A DNA stretch of 64,000 nucleotides from Berberis thunbergii. Taxonomy: Eukaryota; Streptophyta; Magnoliopsida; Ranunculales; Berberidaceae. Positions 21,744 to 32,616 of the stretch are shown here, in pieces. The stretch lies in assembly GCA_003290165.1 (NCBI GenBank), contig QNQO01000197.1:558001-622000 (forward strand). Direction: 5' to 3'. The translations under genes and the position numbers were made by a program. Positions within the stretch are counted from its first letter, which is position 1. Every line of letters begins with the position of its first letter. The notes beneath the pieces were generated by a model. That model saw only the letters and a program-made list of their open reading frames with translations. It did not search any database and had not been told where the DNA came from.

Positions 21744-21834
21744 GGACCCTCAACTTCTGAAGAAGATTGGAGCTGCAACTGCTCTTGAAGTTAGAGCTAC
21801 TAGGATTCCTTATGTTTTTGCTCCGTGCATTGCT
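21744..21834 (+). pseudogene. GH3-family beta-glucosidase/exohydrolase exon fragment
   Basis: A 91-nt block after GGATTAG and before a GCT/GTAAAT donor, reading [20 protein letters not shown] then [11 protein letters not shown]. It matches the glycoside hydrolase family 3 barrel of plant beta-glucosidase/beta-D-glucan exohydrolases ([22 protein letters not shown]). The Gly normally before Ile is Arg. The next exon of such genes carries the R-DPRWGRCYES motif, which is absent. Near 21976 a GTTTGCAGGGAC segment after a TTACAG could be the start of a later exon (GLQG), but it fuses directly into gypsy gag sequence. Confidence 0.65.
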
Positions 21835-21984
21835 GTAAATACACTTAACTCAATAGCTACATTTTTGTTACTGGAATTTCTAAACAGATGTTATGTATAT
21901 ATCTCAGAAGTACTGTTGTCTTACTTTTACATGGTCATTTACATTATTACTATGGTTCTTACAGGTTTGCAGGGACAGAACCCC

Positions 21985-23010
21985 CTATGCAGAAAGGCGC
22001 ACGACCCAGACGCGTTGTACCATCTCTCTGTTCTGCTGTTCGTGGACCATATCATGAACAAGGCTCTTCCAAATAAGTTTACGCCTCCAAAGCTCAACTT
22101 CTATGATGGGACCACTGAGTCGTTCGACCACCTATGCCATTACCAACATTAATGGCACTCAAGGAAGGATTTAAGTTGTTGATGTGCAAAATTTTCCCTA
22201 CCAACCTAAAGAAGTCGGCACTAACATGGTTCCACATCTTCCCGCCAAAGTACATCGACTCATTCAAACGCTATCAAAGGAGTCCTGACACTTTTTATAG
22301 GAAGTCAACGCCTCCAAGAAAGGCCCACATTACATACTCTCTCTCAAGCAAATATCCAATGAGACACTCAAAGAGTATGTCACGTGCTTCAATGGTGAGT
22401 TGACACTCATCGATGGCTGCAGCGATGACACTGCCGTGACAACTTTTACTGTGGGCCTGAAGGAGGGAAAGCTTTATGAATGTCTCACCTTGGAACCTCT
22501 TTTGGATATGATGGAGCTTCTCAAAAGTGCCCAGAAGTACATCACCTTAGAAAAGTTAAGAACCATGAAGAGGGAAACAAAAGGTGAGAAGAAGCCCTGT
22601 GCTCCTAAAGATAGGAAGGAGGGAAAGATGTGTGAGGATGAAGAAAGGAACAAGCGAAAGCGCAATGACAACAGGTCAGACCCTGGTCGGGCAAAGCCAC
22701 AGAAAGCAACCAACTACATTGGATCCAGAGCCGTGACCGCCCTCAATTTCAGCCTATTGGATGTCTTGAATTCCTTGAAAAATTGGAAAGATCTGAAGTA
22801 GCCCCCAAAATAGTGTGAAGACCCCTCCAAGCATGACAACAACAAGTACTGGTCATACCACAAGGAAGGTGGTCATGATACCAACGACTGCAAGAGTCTA
22901 AGGTACGAGATTGAGTACTAGATCTGCATAAGCAAGCTAAAGGAATTTCCGAGCTCTGAGAAGTGACAAGAAGGATCCAAGGACCGGGGGGAGTCATTCA
23001 AGGAAATAAT
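21985..23010 (+). pseudogene. Gypsy gag remnant
   Basis: The frame opens with [20 protein letters not shown], then [14 protein letters not shown], the start of a Retrotrans_gag domain. It continues in other frames with ETLKEYVTCFNGELTLIDGC, DDTAVTTFTVGLKEGKLYEC and a lysine/arginine-rich tail (about 22560-22700). At least two frame changes occur between 22130 and 22400. Gag forms the particle in which the element's RNA is packaged. The N-terminus is missing and fused to sequence 3' of the beta-glucosidase fragment. Confidence 0.7.
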
Positions 23011-23159
23011 GAAAGAGACACCGGGCATATGTCCTTCATAGAGCTGGATCGTATGAAGACCAGTAAAACAGGTCTCGCAAGCGAACTCTACTGGAGATGC
23101 AGACACAACCAGCAGATGAGGACAAATGCATGTGCTACTCAAGGGTGCAAAACCCCATT

Positions 23160-23640
23160 CTCACCTTAACCTTTACAGACACAAACCTCGAAGGAGTTCG
23201 AGCGTCGCACATTAACGCTCTAGTTATCTCGATCCCCATTGCGAGGTGGGAGGTAACGAGAATCCTGGTTGATACAGGGAGATCGCTCAACGTCCTAATC
23301 TGTAACGCATTTTGTGGTATGGACCTCTAGGAGGAGAACCTTTCATTCTCAGATTACCCGCTGATCGGATTCAATGGTGAAAAATGTTTCCCGATCGGGA
23401 AGATAAGGTTAGCAATAGTGGCAGGAGAGCCACAACTCAGAAAGGTCCTATTTATGGACTTCATGGTAGTAAACGCGTTGTCTACCTACAACCTTATCTT
23501 GGGAAGACCACGGCTCCCCCATATGGAAGTAGTTATCTCCACCCTTCACCAGTACGTTAAGTACATTGCTAATCACTCTGCAGGAACGATACATAGGACC
23601 AACCTACGGCACGTGGCTGCCATTATATTGCACTGAAGCA
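23160..23640 (+). pseudogene. Retrotransposon aspartic protease remnant
   Basis: Contains ILVDTGRSLNVL with the catalytic Asp-Thr-Gly at about 23270, followed by LIGFNGEKCFPIGKIRL and TYNLILGRPRLPHMEVVIST, the flap and ILGR segments of the gypsy retropepsin. The residue after DTG is Arg where Ser/Ala is usual. A TAG interrupts the frame near 23328. Downstream of 23640 the expected reverse transcriptase is not recognisable. Confidence 0.7.
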
Positions 23641-24262
23641 AATAGAATGTTCCCAGATCCAACAGGATCCCATGGTGCAACCTGAACTAGAACCGTACCT
23701 AGTGACTCCAAGTGCATCACTCCACTTGCGTGAGAACCCAACAGCGGTGGCTCGTTTCGGAGAAAGGGGACAATCAGATGGTACATGAGCAATCTGTTTT
23801 TCAACCCAACAGAACGGAGAGGTCAATGCAGACGAGACTATAACCCCGGCATTCTACCCACACAAGGTTTACTCTTCAGTAGCCTCAGTGACATCAGCGA
23901 AGCTTGGTAGTTCACTTAACGTATCAACTATCCAACAAGGGCCATTCGAGCATTTTAGGGTCGGGTCAACTTCTCTCCACCAACAGTTAGTCTATTTTAG
24001 TTGTTCATTTTTCTTTCCATAGTCAATGTAGAGTTTTACTTCTTAAAAACTTATGTGATTTACAATCATTTGAGAAATAAAGAAAGAATTACGGAAACAC
24101 ACTCTATTGATTACTGGAAAGATGTAATAACGGGCGTCATGAGGCGGATACAAAATGCTACATACTACGAGCATCTGAATCTAATGTGACATAAAGTAAA
24201 GACTCGTTTAAACAATCTGATTCCAAAAAAGATCAAAGGTACCCTAACTAAACTTTGCTAAA
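23641..24262. other. Degenerate element interior
   Basis: Broken frames only; no RT motifs were seen on either strand before the TRIM insertion. Confidence 0.4.
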
Positions 24263-24267
24263 TGACT

Positions 24268-24509
24268 TGTGATACCCTTGTGTGGGCGAAATTGAGGGAA
24301 AGTGTGAGGGAGAAGCCCAAGAGCCCATGGATCCCAAGAGGGTTGGCAAGCTACAAAGGGGAGATCATAGTCTCACATCGCCTGGGTAAGGGAGGGTGAT
24401 GTACTATATATGTACGAGGTTTGATCTACAAAGTACTACACGTTTTAAAGCGGTGCGGTCCTTGGGCCCAAAACGAACAATATAGTACTCTGTGGATCGG
24501 GTCGTGACA
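24268..24509 (+). repeat. TRIM 5' LTR
   Basis: 242 bp, TGTGATACCC...GTGACA. It includes AAGAGCCCATGGATCCCAAG and TACTATATATGTACGAGG, the latter a possible TATA-type promoter core, and matches 24580-24821 over its full length. Confidence 0.92.
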
Positions 24510-24512
24510 GAA

Positions 24513-24524
24513 TGGTATCAGAGC
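24513..24524 (+). other. TRIM primer-binding site for initiator Met-tRNA
   Basis: TGGTATCAGAGC, three bases after the 5' LTR, is complementary to the 3' end of plant initiator methionine tRNA and primes minus-strand DNA synthesis. Confidence 0.92.
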
Positions 24525-24566
24525 TTGACCTAGCCAAAAGTGTGTTAACATGGACGTTGAGCTCCC

Positions 24567-24579
24567 AAAGGGGGTGGAC
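24567..24579 (+). other. TRIM polypurine tract
   Basis: AAAGGGGGTGGAC ends exactly at the first base of the 3' LTR, the expected place for the plus-strand primer. Confidence 0.85.
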
Positions 24580-24821
24580 TGTGATACCCTTATGAGGGCG
24601 GACATGAGGGGGTGGGTAAGGGAGAAGCTCAAGAGCCCATGGATCCCAAGAGGGTTGGAAAGCTACAAAAGGTATATCATAGTTCCACATCATCTGGGTA
24701 AGGGAGGGTGATGTATTATATATGTACGAGGTTGGATCTACAAAGTACTATGCATTTTAAAGTTGTGCGAGCCTTGGGCCCAAAGTGGACAATATAGTAT
24801 TCTGTGGATCGGATCGTTACA
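24580..24821 (+). repeat. TRIM 3' LTR
   Basis: 242 bp, TGTGATACCC...GTTACA, the same length as the 5' copy with scattered substitutions. Confidence 0.92.
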
Positions 24822-24826
24822 TGACT

Positions 24827-26019
24827 CCTCCAATAAACATGTCCAAATATCAAGGACAAATGTGCAAAAAGGGGCTGAGATACAGCGCAGCCAATTGCTC
24901 CGCCAAATCTTTCCTAGAAAGTGATCTGACAACGACAACACAGACCTTGCAACGAGTTGCAGACTTCCTCAAACAATTTTCAATCCCCCCGAATGAGGTA
25001 GAAGGGGGCAGATGAATATCGCCGCAAGCAACGTAGCAGTCAAGGTTTCACAGTGATGTCAAGCGAGGACATTTTTCCCATACAGAGATACCATCCCAAA
25101 AGCATCGACACATCTGCTAACACTTCGATCAATCGTAAGCTAGCTGCAGGAACCGCACACATGCGGGTGTAGCGACACAAGGTAACACCGAAGCACAAGC
25201 GCATAAACGACATGCTCATCCATTGGGAGGGAGTCTGTACTTTTTCTCCGCAACCGCAACATGAGATCTCAACGAAACAATTATGTGCTAACCTAGAACA
25301 TGTGACCACACATAACAACGATTCTCATATTGCCTGATCGGTGCAAATGTCAAAACATTCAAAGACTTCAACTATTGAGAACTCCTTTCAGCCTTTGGAA
25401 AACCCAATGCATTTTCTTTAAGTAATAAGATTATAGGAGATACGCTCTGCAGAAAATAGTGCCTACAACGACGAAGAAACATCATTATATAGACATAATG
25501 GCTTACCAAATGGGCGCTTCAGCATTGACTATCAGCATTGAATACCGTATGGGAAATTAGGAGACGACGAATCCCAAGGATACTGCGCAGGTCCACGTTC
25601 ATTCCAATCAATCGGGCTGCATCCAACCCAATTAATTAAGAGGGAGTAATCGATACTCAACCGCTTCTCAATCCACACCATACATGTGATACCATGCGAT
25701 CTACATCGTACACGTAGCATATTGCGTACGAGAAATCCTAGCTCTGACTCTACAGGACCATGGGCTTGACCTACTATTCAAACAATATTCTACCATGTGC
25801 CTAACACAAGCATTAGACACCTCAGTCATTCCTGACACATGGGTCACACCTGCATATCACTAGGTGATTCAAGGTACTCTTATATCTTCATAACTTATCT
25901 GCACAACGCACCCCACTCATTGATATAAGCTCGCATGCTCGCAGATGGCGGAGCCCCTACCTGATCATGCAAGCTTAGGCAGCTTTGGCTGACGACGACT
26001 TCTGGTTCACCCTAACACC
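24827..26019. other. Degenerate gypsy interior without recognisable pol
   Basis: Six frames were read; no reverse transcriptase, RNase H or integrase motif appears where pol should be. Base composition is more balanced than in the AT-rich spacers, as expected for old retroelement coding or untranslated sequence. Confidence 0.45.
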
Positions 26020-26800
26020 AAGTCCGCCTAGTATGGACGTTGATGGTTTAGGAAGTGGGAGTCAAATAAGCTTTATCACACCTGATGACAATGATTCCCT
26101 AGGGACTGTTGACTCCTTTGCGGACAATGGTTGCCAAACCCGATCAGGTAAGCCTAGCTAGTAACGACCGAGAACTTCTGATCAAAGCCAAGATTTGTAG
26201 CCTCCACTACGTGGGTGTAGATGGTCTGTAAGGTGGGAGCCTAGTTAGTCCCGATTCTATTTCGACGGGCTCATCACGGGACCACTACTCTTTTACAGAC
26301 TATGGTCGTCGAATTACAACCCTTGGACTTGTAGCCCCCACTGTGCGGGTGTAGATGGCTTGCAAGGTGGGGGCCTAGTCAGTCCTGAACTGATTCCGAC
26401 GTCTCGCCACTGGACTACTGCTCTTCTACAGACCATGGTCGCTAAATTACCAACCCTGAACTTGTAGCCCCCACTGCATGGGCGTAGATTGTTTAGAAGG
26501 TGGAAGCTTAGTCAGTCTCGAACTAATTTTGATGGCTTGCCATGAGACCACTACTCTTCATCATGGTTGTCGAACCCCTTCATCTCAAACTTGTAGCCCG
26601 CTACATACGGGTGTAAATGGTTTGAAAGGTGGGAGACTAGTCAATCCCGAAACTGATGACAACACCTAGCCACGAGATCATCACTCTTCAACTAACCATG
26701 ATCACCAAATCCTTGTGCCCCAAACTTTTAGTCCACTTTGCTCGGGCATAGATGGTTCATAAGGTGGGAGATTTAGACGGCTCGCCATTCGATTGTTGCT
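26020..26800. repeat. Tandem array, about 132-bp unit, about six copies
   Basis: Units can be phased on CTTGTAGCCCCCACT and the following AGATGG...AAGGTGGGAGCCTAGT. Successive starts are near 26195, 26329, 26461, 26590 and 26726, with a more diverged copy before the first. Spacing is 129-136 bp. Tandem arrays in the 3' non-coding region are typical of Tat/Ogre-type gypsy elements. Confidence 0.85.
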
Positions 26801-27532
26801 CTCATTCGAAAAAACAAAATCACAACTCAAGCAGTGTCTCCATGCTCACACAAGCTGACATTCCATCACTAGCAAAATCGCTCACGTTGACCCATAAATC
26901 GTCCAGCTGACACGCGACGAGTGCTACATGGAATGCTAGTTCGAGATTATGAAACCTAACTTTGGATAGGCGTTCTAGGTTAGAACCAATGCATGTGCTC
27001 GACTATTACTGTTCGCTCATGCCAGCAAACGCATCCGACATTCAAATTGAAAAATCAAATCCCCCATCGGCTTACCTTAAGAATGTGCCAAAGCTGGGTA
27101 GCATAGCCCGCTTCTGAACAATTCACGAAACGCCCATTACCGGATGTGACTAAGCAACAATGGCTCCGAGGCACTTGCAATGCAAAACGGTCAAATTTTC
27201 AATAGTAGACAAACCACTTGACTTCCTATTGATCCAACCAGCCTATGCCAAAGTAAAACGTTGAGGCGAAACGAAAAACACACAATAGGGATAACGAGCA
27301 CAAAACGGATACATATCGTACTCAAGATAAACATGTTTTCATTAAACCGTTAAAACAAAAAGGTTCAAGTGTACAAAGTTCACTCCTTATCAAGAAAAGG
27401 TACAAAAATAGAAAAGCTAAGCTTAACGGATGAGGGAGCAAGAGTTGCATCCGTACGCGTTACAGCTTGAGCATCAGGATCCGAACCTCCCATTCCATTG
27501 ACAAGTCTATATACAACATCTTCTTATAACGC
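26801..27532. other. Gypsy interior spacer
   Basis: No gene is supported between the tandem array and the 3' end of the antisense ORF. Confidence 0.4.
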
Positions 27533-29955
27533 TCAAGGTCCCATTCCAGGTGTTTTTCCTTTATTAGCGCCAACAACTCCAATTAACCATGTACAACCCA
27601 GCGGAATTCGCACTTGTCTTGCTCCTGGAAAAACTCTTCCTCGCGCGTCAGCAAGTTCACTCTCCAACAGCTCCAACTTTCCTGTCAGTGCATCAACCTG
27701 AGATTGCTCCGTGGTCAAACTGCTCTTTACAGCACTGACATGTTTTTCCAATTCAAGCTGGTATTCGGCCTTCCTCGCCTCCCGAGCATTGAACTCCACA
27801 TTGGACTCCAATTGCTGCTTCTGAATAGCCCAATCAGCCTCCTTCAAGTCATTCTTCTCAGCAAGGGACCGCAAAATGCACCTCAGTCGCAGCTTCCTGC
27901 GCAACCTCCAGATCATGGCAGGTCAGATCCAACTCCTGTTGGAATTTGTCTCTCGCGGACACCGCTTCTGCTAAATAAGACTCAAGGGCTCCCAGACAAA
28001 CCCTCTGAGCCTCAGCAGCAATGGCTAATTGTTACAGCCTCTTCTCCTCAGCCTATTTCCTCAGCATCTCAATTTTGAAAAATGCGTCAGAATACAGCCT
28101 ATGCATGTTCGAGAAGACACATTCCATATTATACACCCTCTCACGAGCTGCCTTGACTTCCATCCCAGTAACGGCCACCTGGATCAAGTGAGACACTCTC
28201 AGCACAAGGTATTTTAAACCCTTCTCCATACGACATTCCTCTTAAGGTTTTGGAGCGTGATCCATCAGCCAGCTATGACACCTGTTTATATGCTTATTTG
28301 AAGCAAAATTTACATCAACCTCCTGGTGCCAGACCTACGTGCTCATCTTTACTAAGTCCAGAGCAAACAGACTTATCCGCGCATCCGGATAAAGCTATCA
28401 GGGATGGGGGATTACGCCAGCACCACCCTTTGTAGTCACCACTGCTCCCAAGCCTTCCTCCGCAACATTTCCTTTGTCACCAACAGCCGACCCCCTAGTG
28501 CGAGATGGCTTAGGAGGATCCGGACGAAGAGAAGGAAGTGAGTTGTCCAACAAACCCTCCAACACCTTGAGATATGGCCTGGAGCGAGATAGGGAACAAT
28601 GCGGACTATGAGAAACTTGGCCCGTGTCACCATAACCACTATTGGACAGCCTACCAATCTGACGATCAAATTTCAAAACCTCAAGCGAATCCTCACATAA
28701 ACCTTCTATCGGAATGATCTTGTGCGGATCGGCACCAGCAAAAGCCTCCATTGCAGCTAGCATAAACTTCTCACTCAAAGCTTCCGCCTGCGCAGCACTC
28801 TGATTCAATATATCTTCAACCCCTGCTAATTGCAGATGGTCCTTCTCCCAGCTAGATACATCGGCCTCTGCCCTACTGGGCTGATCAAACTCACACTCTT
28901 CACTTACTGGAGTGGATGGTTTTGAAGACAACCCAGTTCTAACGCGAGATTTTTTTGAATTCACAAAGGAGGCGGGTGTCTCAGGCGACCCTTCCGTGTT
29001 AGAAAAAACATGAGTCTTAGCTCCAGTGAATTTCCTCTTTTTAGAAGGGGCCCTATCTTCAGACTTAACTCGCAATGATCGGTAAAGAGTAAGGAACTCA
29101 TGCCAATTGTCCCACAGCCTACTGCGAATAAATTTGGTGACACATATGACGTTCACCACATTCTTCATTGGCAAGTCGCGGAATGTATATATAGTGCTTT
29201 GCTCCTCTAGGGTAAGAGGAGTAGTGGAAAATCGTTTTGCAAGGAAACATGAGCAACGATTAGCATACAACCAAGCGCAACAAAATTGGAAAAAAAAACT
29301 ATACTTACGAAGTGGCTTGAACTCTTGTTCGACCAGACGAATGAGCCAAGAAGCAATACTTCTGCTAGGACTTGAAGTCAGCAGACAAATTCTCAAAGCA
29401 AGTCGACAACATCATTTTAAAGACAGTGTGATCGTTCAACCAAGGAGAAATCAACAACTGAATCACCCATAGAGTCACGCGGACGCCAGCCTCCTTCGCC
29501 CTAATCAAAATGAGAAGAACGGTCATGTACCCATTAGGCACCAACTGGGTTGAAGGAATTCCAAGGAAGTCCAAGTAGTCCCAAATCACATCCAGAATAG
29601 GAAAACAGACTCCAGTTTGGAGCATCCCATGGTGCAAGTAGATGGACCCCGCTGGCGGCAACCTTGGCGTCTGATCATCCTTTAGAGCATATCATGGCAA
29701 GTCCTCAAGGACCCCAAACTTCGTGTTGATTTCAGCAAGGCCAGATTCAGAAAGCAACCTATCTTCGAAAAACTCAAGGCCTTTGGCCAAAATTGCGTCA
29801 TCAAGAAGGTTTTGTTGAGCCATGAAGAAGATGAACATTTTTTCAATTAGAAAATAAACATAGCAAGAAAATAGAAGAGTTAGAGTGCGCACAAAGGATA
29901 ACCTAAATAGGAATGGGATTCTCATTTTTTCTCCACCGAACCAATGCGCATTCAA
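27533..29955 (-). pseudogene. Antisense ORF of the Tat-type element (Transposase_28-like)
   Basis: A minus-strand coding region in three main blocks: 29955-29365, 29396-28398 and 27916-27533. The first includes SGLAEINTKFGVLEDLP, a TGA at about 29692 (same frame on both sides), then PPAGSIYLHHGMLQTGVCFP and FLGIPSTQLVPNGYMTVLLI. This is the pattern of the 'putative gypsy type transposon' family (PF04195), often found antisense in Tat elements. The middle block is serine/proline-rich with MLAAMEAFAGADPHKIIP. The last is a predicted coiled coil (KQQLESNVEFNAREARKAEY). There is a frame change near 29370. The protein's function is unknown in the family; it is not a proven transposase. Confidence 0.65.
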
Positions 29956-29999
29956 TTAATAAAGCGCGTGGCTCAAGCAACGATTCAGACTGAATCATC

Positions 30000-30722
30000 A
30001 TGAGCAGCGTATTTTTTCAAGAGGTGACTTAGCGAACTAATGTGATGGCCCACTAACTCGAGGGGAGTAGCTGATGATACATCAAAATGATCCTAATTTG
30101 GCACCGTACATGTGTCATGATGATCTCGAGGAATGATAGGCCCTAGCGTCAGTCCAACACTGATCTAGCCCAAGCGGTTCTAAGCCTGCCCAATGTAGTC
30201 TACAAGATGGACTCAAACATTTACAGCCTACTAAGCCCACGTGTCTCACAACTATCCTCAATACCCATAAGCCCTACTAAAGGCAAGTATCTCAATGATC
30301 AACTACTGACAGGAAATTACAACAACTCTTTGCTTCACATTAGGAAGTAGATTTCAGAGTATATTTCACATATGAAGACTTCTACCTATAGACCACTCTT
30401 GGAACGGGAACTATATCTCGCGTATCTAGGATCACAAGGTTAACAGGGAAACTTCCCTTCACAGCACGACTCCTAATTAGAGAAGGATCCCTAAACTACG
30501 TCATCAATGGCCTGGTCGAATTAGGACTCCAACACTATAAAAATGACATGAGGTTGGTAAGCCAAGGTACGCTACAAATTCTCTATTTATAGCATTCCAC
30601 CTTCTTCAGATCCTTGTCTGACTTTAGCATCAGAGTGCCATTGGCCACCACAACGGTGGTCCGTGGCTCACATGCATTCCTTGTGCAGGTTAAGGTCAAA
30701 GCAGGGAGCAGAAAATGACTAC
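30000..30722 (+). repeat. Probable 3' LTR of the Tat-like gypsy element
   Basis: The plus-strand reading has promoter-like CACTATAAAAATGACATGAGG (TATA at 30536), then a transcript-start-like region and GCATCAGAGTGCCATTGGCC, a U5 segment typical of Tat-type LTRs. It ends near GACTACA at 30722. The matching 5' LTR was not found, so the limits are estimates. Confidence 0.5.
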
Positions 30723-30959
30723 ATCAGCGTATATATTGTTTATTTGGAAATTATCGTAGGCGTAGCCTGACTAATGTATGGAATAACTTTGTTGTCCAGT
30801 CATAGATAATAAATGTAGCCTAACTTCATCATTCATATTTTGTATATATCTTTGTCTAACTTAGTAGTTTAGACTTGGTTGAATTTCTGCTTTTGAGCTT
30901 GCTTCTGAAACTTTTGATGGAATTCTAACTTGTTAGATGTACTCCGTCATCGTATTTGA

Positions 30960-31665
30960 GGATTTACGACTAATTCTGACTTAAACGTCCTGACTTCTTT
31001 AGGTACACTTCGTGCTCCAACCTGTTGGTCGGGCCATCAGATTGTTTGAGTAAGTCTGACGTATATGTCTAGACTGAACACTCTTCATGGTCCGATATGC
31101 TAGTCGGGCCAGGAGATTTTTATTAAGTTCGCCTTATTCATCCAGACATTTTAATATACTTCATGGTCTGACATGTTAGTCGGGTCAAAATACTTTCGAG
31201 TAAGTATGACTTATTCGTCCAAACTTTTAAATACACTTCGTGATCCATCTTGTTGGTCTTGCCAAAAGATGTTTTGAGTAATTCTGACTTATATGTCCAG
31301 ACTAAACACTCTTTGTGGTCTGACATGCTAGTCGGGCCAGGAGATGTTTCTATTAAGTTTGACTTATACGTCTAGACTTTTTAATGTACTTTATGGTTTG
31401 ACGTGTTAGTTGGGTCAAAAGACTTTCGAGTAAGTCTAACTTATTCGTATAGACTGTTAAATACACTTCATGATTCGACATGTTAGTCGGGCCAGAAGAT
31501 TTTATGTTGAGTCTTACTTATACATCCAAACTCATTAAGTTCACTTCATGGTTTATCGGACCAAAAATTAAAGGGCACGCCTGACTTATTTTTTCCTGAC
31601 TCATTTTTAAGCATGTCTTATGGCCCGACATTTTGGTCGGGCCAAGAGTTTTACGAATAAATTCC
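30960..31665. repeat. Tandem array, about 76-bp unit, nine copies
   Basis: Phased on TTGGTCGGGCCA-like words, units start near 31025, 31100, 31176, 31253, 31328, 31406, 31483, 31552 and 31633, giving steps of 75, 76, 77, 75, 78, 77, 69 and 81. Alternate copies are more alike (CTAGTCGGGCCAGGAGAT at 31100 and 31328), pointing to duplication of a multi-unit block. The array lies just 3' of integrase in the minus-oriented gypsy element. Confidence 0.88.
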
Positions 31666-31669
31666 TAAT

Positions 31670-32127
31670 CTAGCTTTGATGTCCTGACTGGATTAGATTG
31701 TATGAACATGAGATGAAGGGTTCCTGGAATTTGGAAGTTTATTGATAGTACTTCTTCAAGTGTTCGACATTCCTGGCCTGTTGATTTTCACCACTTTGTA
31801 TGGCCCTTCCCAGTTTGGATTCAGTTTACCCGCGCTTGATTATTTTGTATTGAGTTGCCTTTTCTGAGCACCTAGTCGACGATGTTGAACGTATAGGGCT
31901 TTACTTTTTATTTTATTGTAGTAACTTGTCATTCTTTGTTTGTAGGATGTTTTTTTGATCGAAGCTTTTTCTTGTTTCACATCAAGATTTCGTTGTTACC
32001 CTCTATAAAAAAAATCTTCGATTCTGAATGTTGCCATGCCAATTTCTACTGGTACCATTGCTTTAGATCCGTATGCCAGGGCAAACAGTTTTTTTCCCAG
32101 TCGGAGTTTTTTCGTTGTTATGCAGGC
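31670..32127 (-). pseudogene. Gypsy pol C-terminal tail
   Basis: Minus-strand frames carry LGRAIQSGENQQARNVEHLKKYY and related strings. They correspond to the end of plant gypsy polyproteins (WEGPYKV...NAEHLKKYY), with frame changes. Confidence 0.5.
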
Positions 32128-32451
32128 CTAGAGGATGCCTAGAAATTCAAACACTCGCAATCCTTTTGATGCTTCGAGTTTTTTTTTTATTACTTCTAGG
32201 ATTGTTCTATTGGTCACTTCTTCTTGTTCGTTTGATTGGGGGTGGGCAGGTGCTGAGAAGTGTTGTTTGATAGTTAAGTTTTCGCACAACCTTTTGACTT
32301 TCTTGCCTTCAAATTGCTTTCCATTGTCAGTGACAATTACTCTTGGGATTCCAAATCTGCATATTATGTCCTTCCAAAGATAGTTTTCAATCTGAGCTTT
32401 TCCAATATTTGCCAACGGTTCTAGTTCTACCCATTTGATGAAGTAATCCAT
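32128..32451 (-). pseudogene. Gypsy integrase core
   Basis: Reads MDYFIKWVELEPLANIGKAQ, then FGIPRVIVTDNGKQF and PAHPQSNEQEEVTNRTI. The three catalytic acidic positions of the DDE integrase fold are visible: Asp in MDYF, Asp in TDNG, and the Glu in the QEE segment. The Gly normally after SN is Glu. The enzyme inserts retrotransposon cDNA into the genome. It is truncated relative to a full integrase and separated by a frame break from the zinc-finger part upstream. Confidence 0.85.
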
Positions 32452-32616
32452 TGCTAGAGGAGGAGTTTCTTTCTGTCAGACATTGGAAGTTGTCCTATGA
32501 TTTCCATTCCCCCATTGTACAAATGGCCATAGACTGCTCATTAGGATTAGGTTTTGGCCTGACATGTGAGTGTATGGAGCGAGTTGTTGACATTTTTCAT
32601 AGTTCTGAACTATTTC

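Larger units (their letters stand above)
9602..21975 (+). mobile_element. CACTA element with decayed TNP2 and second transposase gene
   Basis: The limits are approximate: the left edge is set by the subterminal array starting at 9612, the right by the gypsy gag remnant near 21976. Inside are a TNP2-type transposase (14495-18144), a Transposase_24-like gene (18425-20108), one isolated subterminal-like motif at 20645-20668 (GGTTTTGAGCTGTGGTTG), and fragments of MBF1, GH3 auxin conjugase, FAAH and beta-glucosidase. No 3' TIR was found, so the true right end is unknown and some fragments may lie outside the element. Confidence 0.5.
24268..24821 (+). mobile_element. Complete TRIM (terminal-repeat retrotransposon in miniature)
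   Basis: Two 242-bp LTRs flank a 70-bp interior that holds only a primer-binding site and a polypurine tract. Both LTRs start TGTGATACCC and end in CA. The insertion is flanked by the perfect 5-bp duplication TGACT at 24263-24267 and 24822-24826. There is no coding capacity, so it must have been mobilised by enzymes of another LTR element. The LTR pair differs at many positions, so the insertion is not recent. Confidence 0.93.
21976..30722 (+). mobile_element. Tat/Retand-like Ty3/gypsy element lacking pol
   Basis: Plus-strand gag (21985-about 23010) and aspartic protease (about 23160-23640) remnants, a 132-bp tandem array (26020-26800), an antisense ORF of the Transposase_28 type (27533-29955, minus) and an LTR-like terminal segment (about 30000-30722). 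Antisense ORFs downstream of pol are known in Retand/Grande/RIRE2-type Tat elements. No reverse transcriptase, RNase H or integrase motif is found between protease and array, and no 5' LTR is seen. This is a deleted or non-autonomous derivative. A TRIM is nested at 24268-24821. Confidence 0.65.
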
